From contig NC_030387.2 in assembly GCF_001625215.2 (NCBI RefSeq), forward strand, positions 29,473,606-29,537,605: 64,000 bases of DNA, written 5' to 3'. This DNA comes from Daucus carota subsp. sativus. Its lineage: Eukaryota > Streptophyta > Magnoliopsida > Apiales > Apiaceae. The first letter of the stretch is position 1, and each line of letters opens with the position of its first letter. The position numbers and the translations under genes were made by a program. Shown in pieces: positions 45,283 to 58,337 of this stretch. The notes beneath the pieces were generated by a model. The model worked only from the letters and a program-made list of their open reading frames with translations, was not told where the DNA came from and made no database searches.

Positions 45283-46210
45283 TCCTAATGCTGTTCTATG
45301 GTATTTGCTTCTATCAGTTTCTGATTCTCAAGTTCATTGAGAGTATAAGGTATGTAATGTTAACTAAAATTCATAATTATTAGCAAATATTTCACCAGGG
45401 AAACTGAGATCACTAATTTTATGCCACTATGAAAAAGGAAATTAAAATACACCCTTCCGCTGCATGATACTTAGGTGACCCAAAGCTCTGCAATGGTTAT
45501 TTTGGACATTCACCACAATTATTCATAACTATCATAATCCAGTAAAATTTATATTTTGGTAAGAATTTTACCATCAACCTGTGTACTAAATTATCCTGCA
45601 ACTTAACCACCAGGTCAATGCCAAGAAGGAGTGTCATGACAAGTATCCGTTGGTCTAAAAAACCGCTGATAATATACATTTGCATGTCAAGGTAACCTGA
45701 CCCTATCATATAATTATGGCAATAAGATGTTGGATGTCTATAAAGATCGGCAAACTATTGAAGTCCTGCTAAACAAAGAGCAAAAATGTAGACTATGATT
45801 CCAATTTCCAAGTATGATTATTTTTTTGTCGCAACTGTTCAGCAACTCATTCAAGACTCAGACGCTAAAAAACTCGTTCACGCATAAACTTAGTACAGTA
45901 GACGAAACCCCTTTAAATGAATAATCTTTAGATTGATAAACTCTCTAATGTTAAAAATTCTCAGTCTCATGTAATGATCAATATGAATTAAAATTCTCCT
46001 GTATCAAGGATGGTTTCTACCGTAAATCTCTAATTCTGCAACAAAACAAGTTGGACTCAGCAATCAATAAGATGGCCCCATGACCCATCCATATGCACCA
46101 TTAACATTATTGTCTGTGACCTTTGGCATCACAAAGTTGACCAAGACTCCAGTATATCTCAACCAATTGTCCTTACAACCATCACCACAAACACATCTCG
46201 TAAAGATAAT
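45283..46210. other. Intergenic, RLP1 to NLR
   Basis: RLP1 3' flank and NLR upstream region. No open frame or repeat recognised. Confidence 0.5.
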
Positions 46211-46458
46211 GGTGGTGTTTGGCTACGGCTTTTAAGCCGACTTCTGGACTTATAAGTTGGAAGCACTTATTTCGTACTGTTTGTGTAATAAGTCAAGAAG
46301 CACTTATAAAAAGCTAGGAATGCTAGCTTTTGTTTCAGGACTTCTGCTTATTTGCCAAACACTTTAATCACTTATAAGTCTTGTCTGACTTCTAACTTCT
46401 ACTCCACTTATTTATTTTAAGCAAGAAGCACTTATTTTAAGCTCAGCCAAACGGCCCC
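46211..46458. mobile_element. MITE in the NLR promoter (248 bp)
   Basis: Left end GGTGGTGTTTGGCTACGG and reverse-complemented right end GGGGCCGTTTGGCTGAGC form imperfect inverted repeats. Inside, AAGCACTTAT and ATAAGTGCTT alternate, so a transcript could fold. It ends only 32 bp before the NLR start codon, so it may supply the leader or promoter. The target duplication is unclear (AAT on both sides at best). Confidence 0.65.
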
Positions 46459-46490
46459 AATATTCCAAAGAAACCAGAAAATTTAGAACA

Positions 46491-49400
46491 ATGGCTGAAG
46501 CAATTGTAGGTGATCTTGCTGCTGGACTGGTCCGAAAGCTAGTTTCACTTGCAACTGATGAAGTGATTCAGGTCTGGAAACTTCAAGAAGATTTGGAGAC
46601 ACTGTGTCAGAGATTTGAATTAATCGGTGCTCTCTTGCACGATGCTCATACCAAGAATCTAATCATGTCTACTGCCAAAATGTGGTTCAGCAAACTTGAA
46701 GATGTGGCTCAAGTAGCTGATGCTTTTATGGATGAACTCGAGTATGAAGTTACCCGAAGAAAAGTGGAGAATCGTCATAAGGTAAGAGACTTCTTTGTTC
46801 CTTCTAAAAACACCTTATTATATCGTTCCAAAGTGGCTCATAAGATCAAGAATATTAATAATTCCTTTGACAAAATTTGTAAATGGGCAACTGATATTGG
46901 TCTTAAGCCAGTAGAGCATTTGAGATCTACTGTGCAACACACGGAGATACGCTACACCCAACCCTTTGAAGACGAGTCACTAATTATCGGAAGAGATGAT
47001 GATATCTCATTTCTAGTTAAGCTGTTGTGCAACCCAAATGATGAGGGTTTACAGGTGAATGCAATACTCGGGATGGGGGGTCAAGGCAAAACAACTCTTG
47101 CCCGAATGGTTTACAATATAGATGATGTGATCAAAATGTTTCCCAAGAGGATGTGGGTCACTGTATCAGATGATTTTGATTTCATGATGATTTTGAATCA
47201 AATGGTAGTGTCACTCACTTCGAGGCCTTCTGTGCTGGATAATGCAGAAGGTCTGATAAAAAATCTTCAAGAAAAGCTGAAGGGCGAAAAGTTTTTACTT
47301 GTGCTAGATGATGTTTGGAATGAGAATCCAGAAGAGTGGGACAAGTTGAGGAATTCATTGCTTGGAGTTGGGGGTGCGAGAGGCAGCAAAATTTTTGTTA
47401 CCACTCGTAAGCAGGAAGTGACTGATGCTATGCAGTGTTCTGATCCTTATCTGGTGAAAAAACTAACAGAGGAAGATAGTTGGGAATTGTTTAAGCAAAG
47501 AGCATTTTTGAATGGAGGAGTTTTAGAGACTGAGGCATTTGTGGCCTTGGGTAAAAGAATGGTAGGAAGATGTGGCGGTCTCCCTCTGGCAATTAAAACA
47601 CTAGGGAGTTTATTGTACTCAAAGAAGAGTGAAGAAGAGTGGTTGAAAATCCAAAACAGTGAAATATGGAAATCGAAAGGTGTACTGTCTTCCTTGAGGC
47701 TGTCATATGACAATCTACCTTACTCTTCTTTGAAGCGATGCTTTGCATATTGTTCCATTATGCCAAAGGATCATTATCTTTATAAAGATGAATTGATACA
47801 AATATGGATGGCATTAGGCTTCCTTCCGGGGGATAGAACTGTTTTGATGGAAGACACTGGAAACGAGTACTTTGACATTTTGTTGGGAAATTCTCTGTTA
47901 CAAGATGTGGAAAAGGATATATACGGATATATTACCTACTGCAAGATGCATGATCTTGTGCATGATCTTGCACTAGAGGTGTCAAGTAATTATTCTACAA
48001 CTGTAAATCCAAGTCATGAAGTTGACAAGGGATCAAAGGCAACATATGTAAGACTGGAAGGATTCGAAGATGTAAAACCAAGTATGTTTAAGCTACGGTT
48101 TGATACAGTACAAGCACTATATGCACAGGCCACTATATTTAACTGTGTGTTGCCCGAACTTAAGTACTTGAGAGTTTTGGTTTTAAATTCATTTTGTAAT
48201 GAGCTGCCTGGTTTAATTGGGAATTTGAAATGCCTTAAGCATTTAGATATCTCTAAGATGTCAGATTCCGATACTAAATATAAACTGCCAAATCACATCA
48301 CAAGACTCTACAACTTGGAGACTCTAAGAATTTCATGGGATCATGAGCTTCCGGAAAACATCTGCCAACTTATAAACTTGAGACATCTTGTTATTGGCTA
48401 TGCTGAAACAAGATACATGTTTGTTGGGATTGAGAGGTTAACTTGTCTGCAAACGCTGCCTCATTTTGTTGTGAAGAAAAATCAAAACTGTCTCGTTGGA
48501 CACCTAGGGATGTTGAAAAATCTTAGAGGTACGCTTAAGATCTATGGCCTTCATGAGGTGGAGAATATTGAAGAAGCACGTAAAGCAAAGCTTTGTGAAA
48601 AGTCCAATATTCGGCATTTACTCTTGAAGTGGAACAATGAAGATGAAAGGGAAAAGGGAGAATACAATGATGAGGGGTGTTGGAAGGATTGGAACCTCAC
48701 CCTAATCTGAAAGCATTGCAAATCAAAGATTTCATGGGAAAGAAATTTGCGTCATGGATCCCAATGATGACCAACATGGTGACAATCTCCGTGACAGATT
48801 GCAGCAGGTGCGAAGGATTTCCCCCACTGGGTCACCTTCCTAAACTGAGAGAGATATCTATAAAGAAGATGGAAAATGTCAAGGTCATCGGAAATGATTT
48901 ATGTGTAGGCCTAAGTCCGGCCCAAAAAGCAGTCACATCAGCAATGTATCCGTCAGTGACAACAGTCATTTTACGGGGATTGCCAAAGCTAGAAGAATGG
49001 GTGGAAGACATTTTCAGTAAAGGGGGTAAAGACCAAATTGTATTTCCTAAACTCGAGAAGTTGGAAATCTCAGATTGTCCAAGGTTGAGAAAGTTCCTGA
49101 ATAGCTGTTTCCCGTCCTTGAAAGATTTGAGTATTGAAAATTCGGAGAGCAACTTGATACTGGAAACTATGTATATGCATCTTAGCTCACTCACCACTTT
49201 AGACCTGGAGGATATCAGAGACGGAGTAGGGGATTCATCATCATCTTCCTCTTGTTCAAACTTGGAATCAATACTCAAAGTGCTATTAAAAAATAATTCT
49301 CTGTCTTTGACCTCTTTATACCTATGTGACTGCAAGGGTTTACAGCATCTCACCCTTGGTGTCCCTCTTGACAATTTGTCTTTACATGATTGCCCGAATC

Positions 49401-49921
49401 TAGTAAGTATTAATGCAGTTGAAGGATTAGCTGGTCTAAAATATCTCTCACTAAGGAGGATCCCCTCCTCTCTTCTAGATGGAATATCCGCCGAAATTCG
49501 GAGTTCCACACTTAAAGTATTATGGTTAGGTCCCTTTTCGGATGAATTTCGATGGCCATTCTCTTCTTCATTACATTCATTCCCTAACCTAGTTAAGCTC
49601 TTTCTGAAAGGGTGTGAAAATGTAAAGTCAATAGCGCTCTTTGAGCAACTTCAGTTCTTCACCTTCCCTGCCTTGACTAAATTATTTATATTTGATTTCG
49701 GAGGTATGAAAGCTCTTGTCCTGTCAATAGAAAAGCTTCCATGTCTCGAGACGTTACGTATTAAGAATAGTAAAGATTTGGAGAGAGTGTCTCTGTTTGA
49801 TGAATCTCATTGCCTCCAAGATCTATTCATAAGTGAGTGTCCAATTCTGAAAGAAAGATATAGAAAAGAGAGTGGGCCAGAATGGTTCAAGATTCAACAT
49901 ATTCCGAATATCACATGGTAA
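46491..49921 (+). pseudogene. CC-NBS-LRR resistance gene (RGA-like), one frameshift
   Basis: Starts [14 protein letters not shown]. Rx-type coiled coil (1-140, [17 protein letters not shown] near the EDVID position), P-loop GMGGQGKTT (194-202), kinase-2 LLVLDDVW (269-276), [24 protein letters not shown] (363-372), MHDLVHDLA (486-494), then an LRR region. The frame stops at 48,710, but the LRR coding sequence continues in another frame from about 48,677 ([16 protein letters not shown]) to 49,921, ending in the usual FKIQHIPNITW. One indel in the GAGGGGTGTT run near 48,675-48,682 explains it. Joint length is about 1,140 aa. The 3' end may splice (ATG|GTAAAC to a CAG at 50,003), which would add two residues. 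It would act as an intracellular immune receptor; the frameshift would remove most LRRs, unless it is a sequencing error. Confidence 0.88.
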
Positions 49922-51252
49922 ACTTATCGCTCTCTGTTAGTACTAACTTATCTCTGTCTTCATTTTTATTGCTTCACTGAAATTTTTGAATTTGTTGAAT
50001 CAGGGATGATTAGACGTGGACTTTATGATCCAAAGATATTGCAGGAGTTTGGTCCGTTTCCCCTAGCATCGGTGAATAGTGGGACGCCCTTTGCTTTCCT
50101 AGTTCCAACTATTCAATTACCGAAATTTGGTTATCATAGTACTTGTTTGTGTCTTGTTTATTTTTATTGTTGCTTTACTTGTTTGTTTCATCAAATGTTC
50201 ATTGATAAGTATTGTCCAACAAAACTTAATTCCACAATTGTTTGTTATCATTGTGGCCACTTTTTTCCATCAAAAATTATCTTGCTGAATTAATAGATTA
50301 TAAATAATTCATCTTCTGCAGTTGTTAGTTACTGTATCTGCTAATGGATGGATCACAATTTATTTTTTTTAAAAAAAACAAGAATAATTTCTGTGCGTAT
50401 TGCAGTACTGTGGTACTGTTTTTAATTTCAATCGAAATTATTATAGGGCATATGTTCTTGTCAGAAGATGAATTTGTTTGTTTACTTTTGCATTGACCTT
50501 GAAGTCTTGTGGAAAATTAAGCATCAGAGAAATTGTAGTGCAAGTTCTTATCCACTTTAAATTATTACTTGTGGTAGGATTTCTTTACAGAACAGGAAGC
50601 TAGAATCTTATCAGGTAATGGTAAAACATTTTTATGAAGGTCCTACAATTCTGTCATAGAAATTACGGTCCAACTTTCCAGTTCATCTGAGTTTCAATGC
50701 TGTTGTGATTAATTTTGGGCCAAAGTTTTGACAATCAGGGTGTATAGTTATGTAATCAGAGGAAATGCAGTGTTTCTTCACTATCTTGATAATTAGGTGC
50801 ACTTGCTGAAAGATGACTTTGTTAGGTTACTTTCAAATCAACGACAAGGTCTCCTCAACCATGATGAAGCATAGCATCAATCTTTAGTTGATAAATCAAG
50901 GGGTCTGTGTGTAAATTCTACTGACTTTTGATCAGAAGTTTTGACAATCAGGATTGGAATTTCTTGATTTCCTTGGTTGTTAAATGCCGAAAAGTTGACT
51001 TTGGATTGTTACTTTCATCTTGACTCCAGAGTCTAAGTCTTCTGAACAGTTGGGAAGGGGATCATTCAGTAGCGAATGCCTTGCTGTGTAGGGTATATTC
51101 AAAATCAAAGACTTAACAAGAATTGACTATGCATAGAAGTACTTTAGGCTCCTTTTGGTCTAGTTTCACTGCTCTGCTTCTTATTAATAAGTAGACGGAA
51201 ATATGCAATTCTTGTCATTGTTTTCTCCTTTCTGATATCTATCAAAATTACA
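49922..51252. other. Intergenic, NLR to RLP2, with degenerate repeats
   Basis: No gene recognised. Three diverged units of about 200 bp share AGTTTTGACAATCAGG and GACTTTG..TTACTTTC-type motifs (near 50,460, 50,725-50,840 and 50,940-51,020). These are probably an old tandem duplication. Confidence 0.45.
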
Positions 51253-53318
51253 ATGATGATCACTGTATTTCGTCCTCTGAATGTTCTAGTGGTCATAATT
51301 TTTATGCTATGCAAGCAAACGTCATTGCTTGGAGTAGAATCCTTATTCAAAAGCTTAAATCGGTTAAATGGGTATCTACCAACAAATTTTAAGCACCATT
51401 CAATTTTGCGATGCTTGAATTTGTCCAAGAACCAACTTAGAGGCTCTTTACCAGATTTTAAAGGATTTCCATTTATAGAATTCTTATATTTAGAGGATAA
51501 TAAGTTTTTAGGGAGTCTTCCTGATTTTACTGGATGTTCATCTTTGCAAGTATTGCGGCTTGGTAATAATCAACTTACACAATGGGAGTCTCAATCAACC
51601 GGACAACTCTTTAGTCTTAAAGAGCTGGATCTTTCAATGAACTCTATCTGCAGTACAGTTTCTGAAGCTCATTTGTCCAATCTTTCCAGCCTGCAGTATA
51701 TACGAGCATCATTTAATGCTCTGACATTTGATTTCACTTCCGAATGGCTGCCCCCCTTCCAACTTCAGGAGTTATCTCTAAGATCGTGCAAGTTGGACCA
51801 AAGTTTCCCAACTGGATCCGAAATCAAAGATACATTGATCATCTTGATCTGTCTAACAGCCAAATTTCAGATACCATCCCTATCTGGTTCTGGAACTTTT
51901 CCAACCCAAGTAATTACTTAAATCTCTCTTCCAACCAAATTAGAGGAAAGTTCTCTTCTGAACTTGTTTATGTTCAAGAGATTGATTTGAGTTCAAATTA
52001 TTTTGATGGACCACTCCCACCAATTTCAGCAGAATGTTTGAAAATTAATCTGTCCCAGAACAAGTTCTCAGGAACACTCATTTCCCTATCTATTGTTGAA
52101 AACTTGTCATTACGGTATCTTGATATCTCACATAACCAATTGTCCGGTGCACTTCCTGATAATTGGATGCATTTTCAAGGTCTAGTGTTTCTTAATTTGG
52201 GGTATAATAATTTTTCTGGCAGAATTCCAACATCTATAGGGTACCTTGTTTCTCTACAGACACTGATTCTACGAAGCAATAACCTCTACGGTGAACTTCC
52301 TTCATCTCTTAGAAACTGCAGCATTCTTGGTTTTGCAGATTTTGGGTTAAATAAGCTATCAGGAAAGGTGCCATCATGGATTGGGAAAGACCTACCTCAG
52401 TTGTATGCTCTAATTCTAAAATCTAATCGATTTCATGGAAGCATGCCTCATGAAATTTGTTATCTGTCAAATCTTCATTTCCTAGACATGTCTATAAACA
52501 CAATATCTGGAACCATTCCTCTATGCTTTTATAATCTTACTGCCATGATTAGAAAAGGAAGTGAAGTTGCAGAGCACACCTACTCTTCGGTGGACTTTAC
52601 AGATATCATTGCAAGTCCTCCAGAAGGCGCTCCAACAACAAACTTCACTTATTTTGATAATGTATTGGCAAGATGGAAAGGGCAGGAGTTTCAGTATGGA
52701 AGCAATTTTGCTTATCTGAAGATGATCGATTTGTCAGCCAATAACTTGACTGGAGAAATTCCAGTAGGGGTGACCAAACTTCTAGAACTCAAAGGATTAA
52801 ACTTGTCAGGGAATAGGTTTAATGGAAAAGTTCCACTAAAGATTGGACAATTGAAAGGATTAGAATGCTTAGATTTGTCGGCAAACAAATTTTCAGGTGA
52901 AATTCCTCAAAGCATGTCTGGATTATATTTTCTTGCGTTTTTAAATCTCTCCAACAACAACTTTTCGGGAAGAATTCCATCTGGTACTCAACTCCAAGGA
53001 TTCAATACTTCCACATATGAGGGGAACACTGGGCTCTGTGGTAAACCACTAATAAATATTTGTCCTGGAAATGAACCAGCTGATAATGATGGGCGTTCTT
53101 CTAATGAGTTTGAAGTTGAAGGAGACGACAGTGAATATGAGAGGTGGCTTTATATAAGTGTAGTTCTTGGCTTCAGCACTACCTTTTGGGGCATGATTGG
53201 AACTTTAGTGCTAAACCGTCGTTGGAGATATTCGTATTTCCTCTTTCTGGAGAACTTGAAGGAACGAATTTATGTTATGATGGTTGTGCGCATTGGCAGA
53301 CTGCAAAGGATGATTTAA
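51253..53318 (+). pseudogene. LRR receptor-like protein RLP2, N-terminally deleted, one frameshift
   Basis: ATG at 51,253 begins a signal peptide (FRPLNVLVVIIFML), but after about 35 residues the frame jumps to the middle of the LRR array (RLNGYLPTNFKHHS, which aligns with RLP1 near 42,655). The cysteine-rich N-cap and roughly a dozen LRRs are missing. Near 51,800 the frame shifts by one base: paralogs have GGGCCAAA where this copy reads GGACCAAA. The rest continues open to 53,318 through LRRs, the KGQEF.YGSNFAYLKMIDLS segment, a membrane helix (WLYISVVLGFSTTFWGMIGTLVL) and the tail MVVRIGRLQRMI. Clearly a paralog of RLP1 and RLP3; probably not a working receptor. Confidence 0.88.
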
Positions 53319-54835
53319 AACCTTGACCTGATGACCTATTGCTTGGTAATTCAAAATACCACAGAAATTTCTCATTACTGTGAATCAGCATTATAACTTT
53401 ACAATATTATTTTCCTGTCAATCTTTGGATTAACAATAAATTCTTGTTTATTGCTGTAATGGAGAGCCTGATTCAACTGTTTACGTCTACTTGGTTGACA
53501 CACTTTATGGAAATTGATGGGGCTCAACTCTTCCCTAGTAGTGTAGTTGAATTTTACTGGCAGAGGTTTGTTATATGCTTTTCCTCCATATTAAATTTGT
53601 GTCAAGACTTGGGCATTTCTATTACTCCGCCTTCAATTTCAGTGATCAATTAAACCATGAACTGATATGCTGATATAATATTGAGACTTTCATCTGGTAA
53701 AAATCTGAAGATTACTGAAAACATCACTAATCATATACCAATACGGAAACTCATTATTCTCATCTATAAGCATATATTGAGTCTGTTTCATTCAGGTGGC
53801 CAAACACTATCCGTTACTCAACTTGAACTGAAGGCATCAATTATCCACTGCTCCGGGAGCCTTTTAACCACTTGATGGTGACTAACTGGTAAATCAGCTA
53901 ACGGAACCAAGGGCATGGATATGTAAAATATAAATAAGCTCAACTAAACCTATTTAATTTTTCTTAGTTGCAAGAACCTGCCCGCTGATATATATAACAA
54001 GGTGTTTTCTGGCATGCATTGTGGTTCTCATAACAAGCAGTGCCGTAAAACTCCAGAGAATCAGGGTTGTTCCTTAAAGTTTAATGAGGTTTTTTATAGT
54101 TAACGCATCAAAATATGATATTGCTAGTCAATTTCTACTCAATTATAACATCATATCCTTATAGGTCTCTCCAGAACAATTCCATTGAATATTAGCAAAG
54201 TAGCACTACCCCATTTCCATAGTTTAATCAAAAGACACCATTTTCTTAACCATTTACTGGCATAATGATTGAGTGTACACAGTACTGATCATTTTAAAAC
54301 ATGTTCCCCCAGGACCCTATGTCAGTTCAGGCTGCTAAGGAATTAGACCCGAGGAATTTATCATATACATCACCATCAGAGTATAGTATAAATGTAATAA
54401 ATAAGAAACTGTGTGTACAAACTCTATCAGTCCACCTAAATTCTTCTTACAAAGCACTACAAGAGCAAAAAGTATTTCAAATTTCCCAAAGCAGATTGGC
54501 AACTTCCCACTCAGGCAACTTCTCATTTAAATAATTAAAAAACGGGTCCATGATCATGATCTGTCAGCTTCCAACTCAAAATGTTTCTATCTTCTAGGAT
54601 TAATGTTTATTAAAAATATTGACATTGTCAGGTTTATCCCAATAATTATGGAATTTATTGGTTGAAAATAGTTTTGAGATTTTATATGCTAAAATCTGTA
54701 TAAACTATAATCACTAGTATCACACAATTGAAATAATTAATAGAAAAAGCAATTCAAATTCTTCATCCGGGCACAATATTTTAAAATCGACTCCAAGTCT
54801 TCTTAGTACATTTCTCACTTCTGAGCCGCGGAGCC
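53319..54835. other. Intergenic, RLP2 to RLP3
   Basis: About 1.5 kb of AT-rich sequence. Short open stretches show no family features. Confidence 0.5.
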
Positions 54836-57800
54836 ATGCATTTAAGTACTGGACAGACCAAAATGGTTGCTTTCATTTTATTTTACCACTCAATTTCTCT
54901 CAACATTGTTGTCATAATGATGAATGCAGTTCATCCTCTGTATTTGTTAGTTGTTTTAATATATCCTCTGTTCATCAAAACATCGTCGCTTGCATCACAA
55001 TCCTTGTCGAAAGATGTGAACGTGATAAAGTGCATTGAGAGCGAGAGACAAGCTCTGCTGCTGTTTAGACAAGGGGCTGCAAATAAAAACGAGATTCTTG
55101 ATTCATGGAACAGGGGAGGAGAAAAAGATTGCTGTAAATGGAAAGGCGTTGGCTGCAATAATCACACAGGTCATGTTACTCAGCTTCGTCTTTCTTCCCT
55201 TGTTTTAGGTGGAGTAACTGGAGTTATTGGTTTTGATACAAGTAATGCCTTGCTTGGTTTACCATATCTCAGCTACTTGGACCTCAGGAAGAATGACATT
55301 GTGAGTAATCCCGAATTCATTGGTTCTCTCACAAACTTAGTTCACCTTGATCTGTCATACGCTAGTATGAACGGATCAATTCCCTACCAGCTAGGGAACC
55401 TCTCCAAATTGCAGTATCTAGATCTCAGCTTTATTGATATATATGAGCCAATCCCGAAGTTTATTGGTTCCCTCAAGACCCTAAGACACCTTGATCTTTC
55501 CAGAATGTACGCTCAAGGAGTCATTCCAGATGAGTTTGGAAACCTCTCTAAGTTGCAGTATCTGAATCTTCACAACAACGAGTTGAATGGTGCGATTCCA
55601 AATTTTTTCGCTCATATGACTGCCTTAAGGTATCTGTATCTCTCTTCAAATCAACTTAATGGTAGAATTCCAAACTCTTTTGGTCATATGACTGCTTTAA
55701 ATCATCTGGACTTCTCTGAAAATCAACTAATTGGCGAAATTCCAAATTCCATCTTGAATTTCTCCAGTTTGAAAGTTGTAGATTTCAGTTACAACAACTT
55801 CACTGGCTCACTACCTGATTTTACTCTACTTCTATCCCTCACAGATTTACTAGTCAAATTTAATCAGTTGGATGGTTATCTACCTAGAGTTTTTGGAAAC
55901 AGGTCAACTCTGCAATTCTTGGATTTGTCCAATAACCATCTTAGAGGGTTTTTACCAGATTTTACAGGATTTTCAGATTTATATTCATTAATTATTGACA
56001 ATAATCAGCTCTCTGGGAGTCTTCCTAATTTTACAGGATTATCATCCTTGATTTCACTACATCTTTCAAATAATAAGTTTTCTGGGAGTCTTCCGGACTT
56101 TACTGGATGTTCATCTTTGAAAGAATTGGGACTCAGCAGTGGCGGACCTAGGTTATGGGGGCATGGGCCCCCAGTCAATTCTCAGCCCATCATGTCTAGT
56201 GTCCAGTACACACAGCCCATGTCTAAGTGTCCGGTACAGACAAATATCGCTGCTAGTGTTAATAGTGTGAACGTATCATGTGCATATTTATTAGTAAAGC
56301 CCAGCCCATCAAATCACATCAACTATAAACTGGATCAGTTATAAATTGGATTAGTTTATAATAAGATAAAGTGATGTACTCTCTGATAAATCAGTTTTCA
56401 TCATAATACATTGTTTTTTTAAAAAAAATTGGTTGATTATTGTGCCCCAATGAAATTTATTCCTGGGTCCGCCCCTGGGACTCAGCGAGAATCAACTTAC
56501 AGAATGGGGAGCTCAGTCAACTCGAGGGCTTTCCAGTCTTGTTAGTTTGAACCTTCAAATGAACTCCATCCATGGTACAATTACTGAAACACATTTATCC
56601 AATTTTTCGTCATTGAGAGACATGGATACATCATACAATCATTTGATATTTAAATTCAGTTCTGTCTGGCTTCGTCCATTCCAAAGTCAGGAACTTTATC
56701 TGTCATCATGCAAGTTGGGGCCTAAATTTCCAAGCTGGATTCAAAATCAAAATACTCTGAATGAGCTTGACATCTCTCACAGTCAAATCTCAGATACAAT
56801 TCCTATCTGGTTCTGGAATGTCTCTATGATATTTCATCTAAATCTCTCTTCCAACAACCTTAGGGGTAATTTTCCCTATATAAATAATTACACTGAGGTG
56901 ATAGATTTGAGTTCAAATTCTTTTGATGGACCACTGCCACAAATTCCTGCAGGTTGTAGGGAGATAAATCTATCTCAGAATAAGTTTTCAGGGACACTCC
57001 TTTCCTTGGGAATAGTCGAAGACAGAGGTTTTTACGTACTGGATTCTTCTGGATCAAGTGGTTCTACTGGTCCAACCTTTCTTGATATCTCACATAACAA
57101 ATTGTTTGGTGAACTTCCTGATTTTTGGATGCGTTTATCATTCCTAGGGTTTCTTAACTTAGGATATAACAATTTTTCTGGAAGAATTCCACCGTCATTA
57201 GGGAACATAATTCCTCTCCAGACACTGATTCTGCGAAACAATAAGCTCCACGGTGGCCTGCCTGAATCTTTAAGAAATTGTAGCAGCCTTGGCTTTGTGG
57301 ATCTTGGGTTGAATAAGCTTTCAGGTAAGGTGCCATCATGGATTGGGGAAGATCTACCGCATTTATATGCTCTAATCCTAAAATCTAATAGGTTTTATGG
57401 AAGCTTACCTTATGAAATATGTCAGCTATCAAATCTTCATTTCTTAGATCTGTCCATGAACAGAATTACAGGGAGTATTCCTACATGCTTTGATAATTTT
57501 ACTGCCATGATCAGAAAAGGAAAGGAGGTTGTTGAACATATCTATTATTCTGACGATCCATTGTTAAGTAGTCCATCTCAGTATAGCTATTCTTATGTTG
57601 ATAAAGTGTTGGCAAGATGGAAAGGGCAGGAGTATGAGTATGGTAGCAATTTTGCATATCTTAAGATGATTGATCTGTCAACCAATAAATTGACCGGAGA
57701 AATTCCAATAGGGATTACCAGACTTCTAGAACTCAAGGGATTAAACTTGTCAAATAATAGGTATTATGGAAAAATTCCTCTGGAGATTGGCGAATTGAAA

Positions 57801-58283
57801 GTGTTAGAAAGCTTAGACTTGTCCACAAACAAATTTTCAGGTGAAATTCCTCCAAGCATGTCTGGATTAAGTTTTCTTGCTTTCTTAAATCTCTCAAACA
57901 ACCACTTGTCTGGAAAAATCCCATCTGGTACTCAACTCCAAGGATTCAATGCTTCCACTTATGAGGGGAACACTGGACTCTGTGGTAAACCACTGACAAA
58001 TATATGCCCCGGAGATAAACCAGCTGATCGCGACACACCTTCCTCCAGCGAGGATGAAAATGATGAAGGAAACAGTGAATACAAAACGTGGCTGTGTATA
58101 GGTGGTGTACTTGGTTTCAGTACTTCTTTTTGGGGAATCATTGGAACTCTAGTACTAAACCGTCGCTGGAGACATGCATATTATCTGTCCTTGAACAACT
58201 TGAAAGAACGAATTTATGTTGCCATGGCTGTGCGTATTGGCAGATTACAGAGAAATTTTAGGGGTGATCATGTACTTGGTTGA
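54836..58283 (+). pseudogene. LRR receptor-like protein RLP3, complete except for a MITE insertion
   Basis: Coding sequence 54,836-56,136 and 56,486-58,283 is separated only by a 341-bp MITE plus its 8-bp target duplicate. Without those 349 bp the length is a multiple of three with no stop: 1,032 codons from 54,836, or about 1,004 from ATG 54,920, which aligns with the RLP1 start and begins a better signal peptide (MNAVHPLYLLVVLIY). N-cap KCIESERQALLLFRQG...DCCKWKGVGCNNHTGHV, over 20 LRRs, a YEYGSNFAYLKMIDLS segment, LCGKPL..ICPG C-cap, acidic stretch, membrane helix with GIIGT and a basic tail MAVRIGRLQR. EIX-type receptor-like protein at the plasma membrane. It is the least damaged of the three. 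As it stands the MITE brings a stop, so translation would end at about 56,344. Confidence 0.9.
56137..56477. mobile_element. hAT-type MITE inside RLP3 (341 bp)
   Basis: Terminal inverted repeats CAGTGGCGGACCTAGG and, reverse-complemented, CAGGGGCGGACCCAGG. Perfect 8-bp target duplicate GGACTCAG (56,129-56,136 and 56,478-56,485). The interior is non-coding with TATAAACTGGATCAG-type repeats. CAGTGGCGGA ends are common in plant hAT MITEs. Confidence 0.92.
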
Positions 58284-58337
58284 CATGCTTGGAAGAAATT
58301 GTTGTGTGAAGATAGTAATATATTATCGGTCTTTCTA

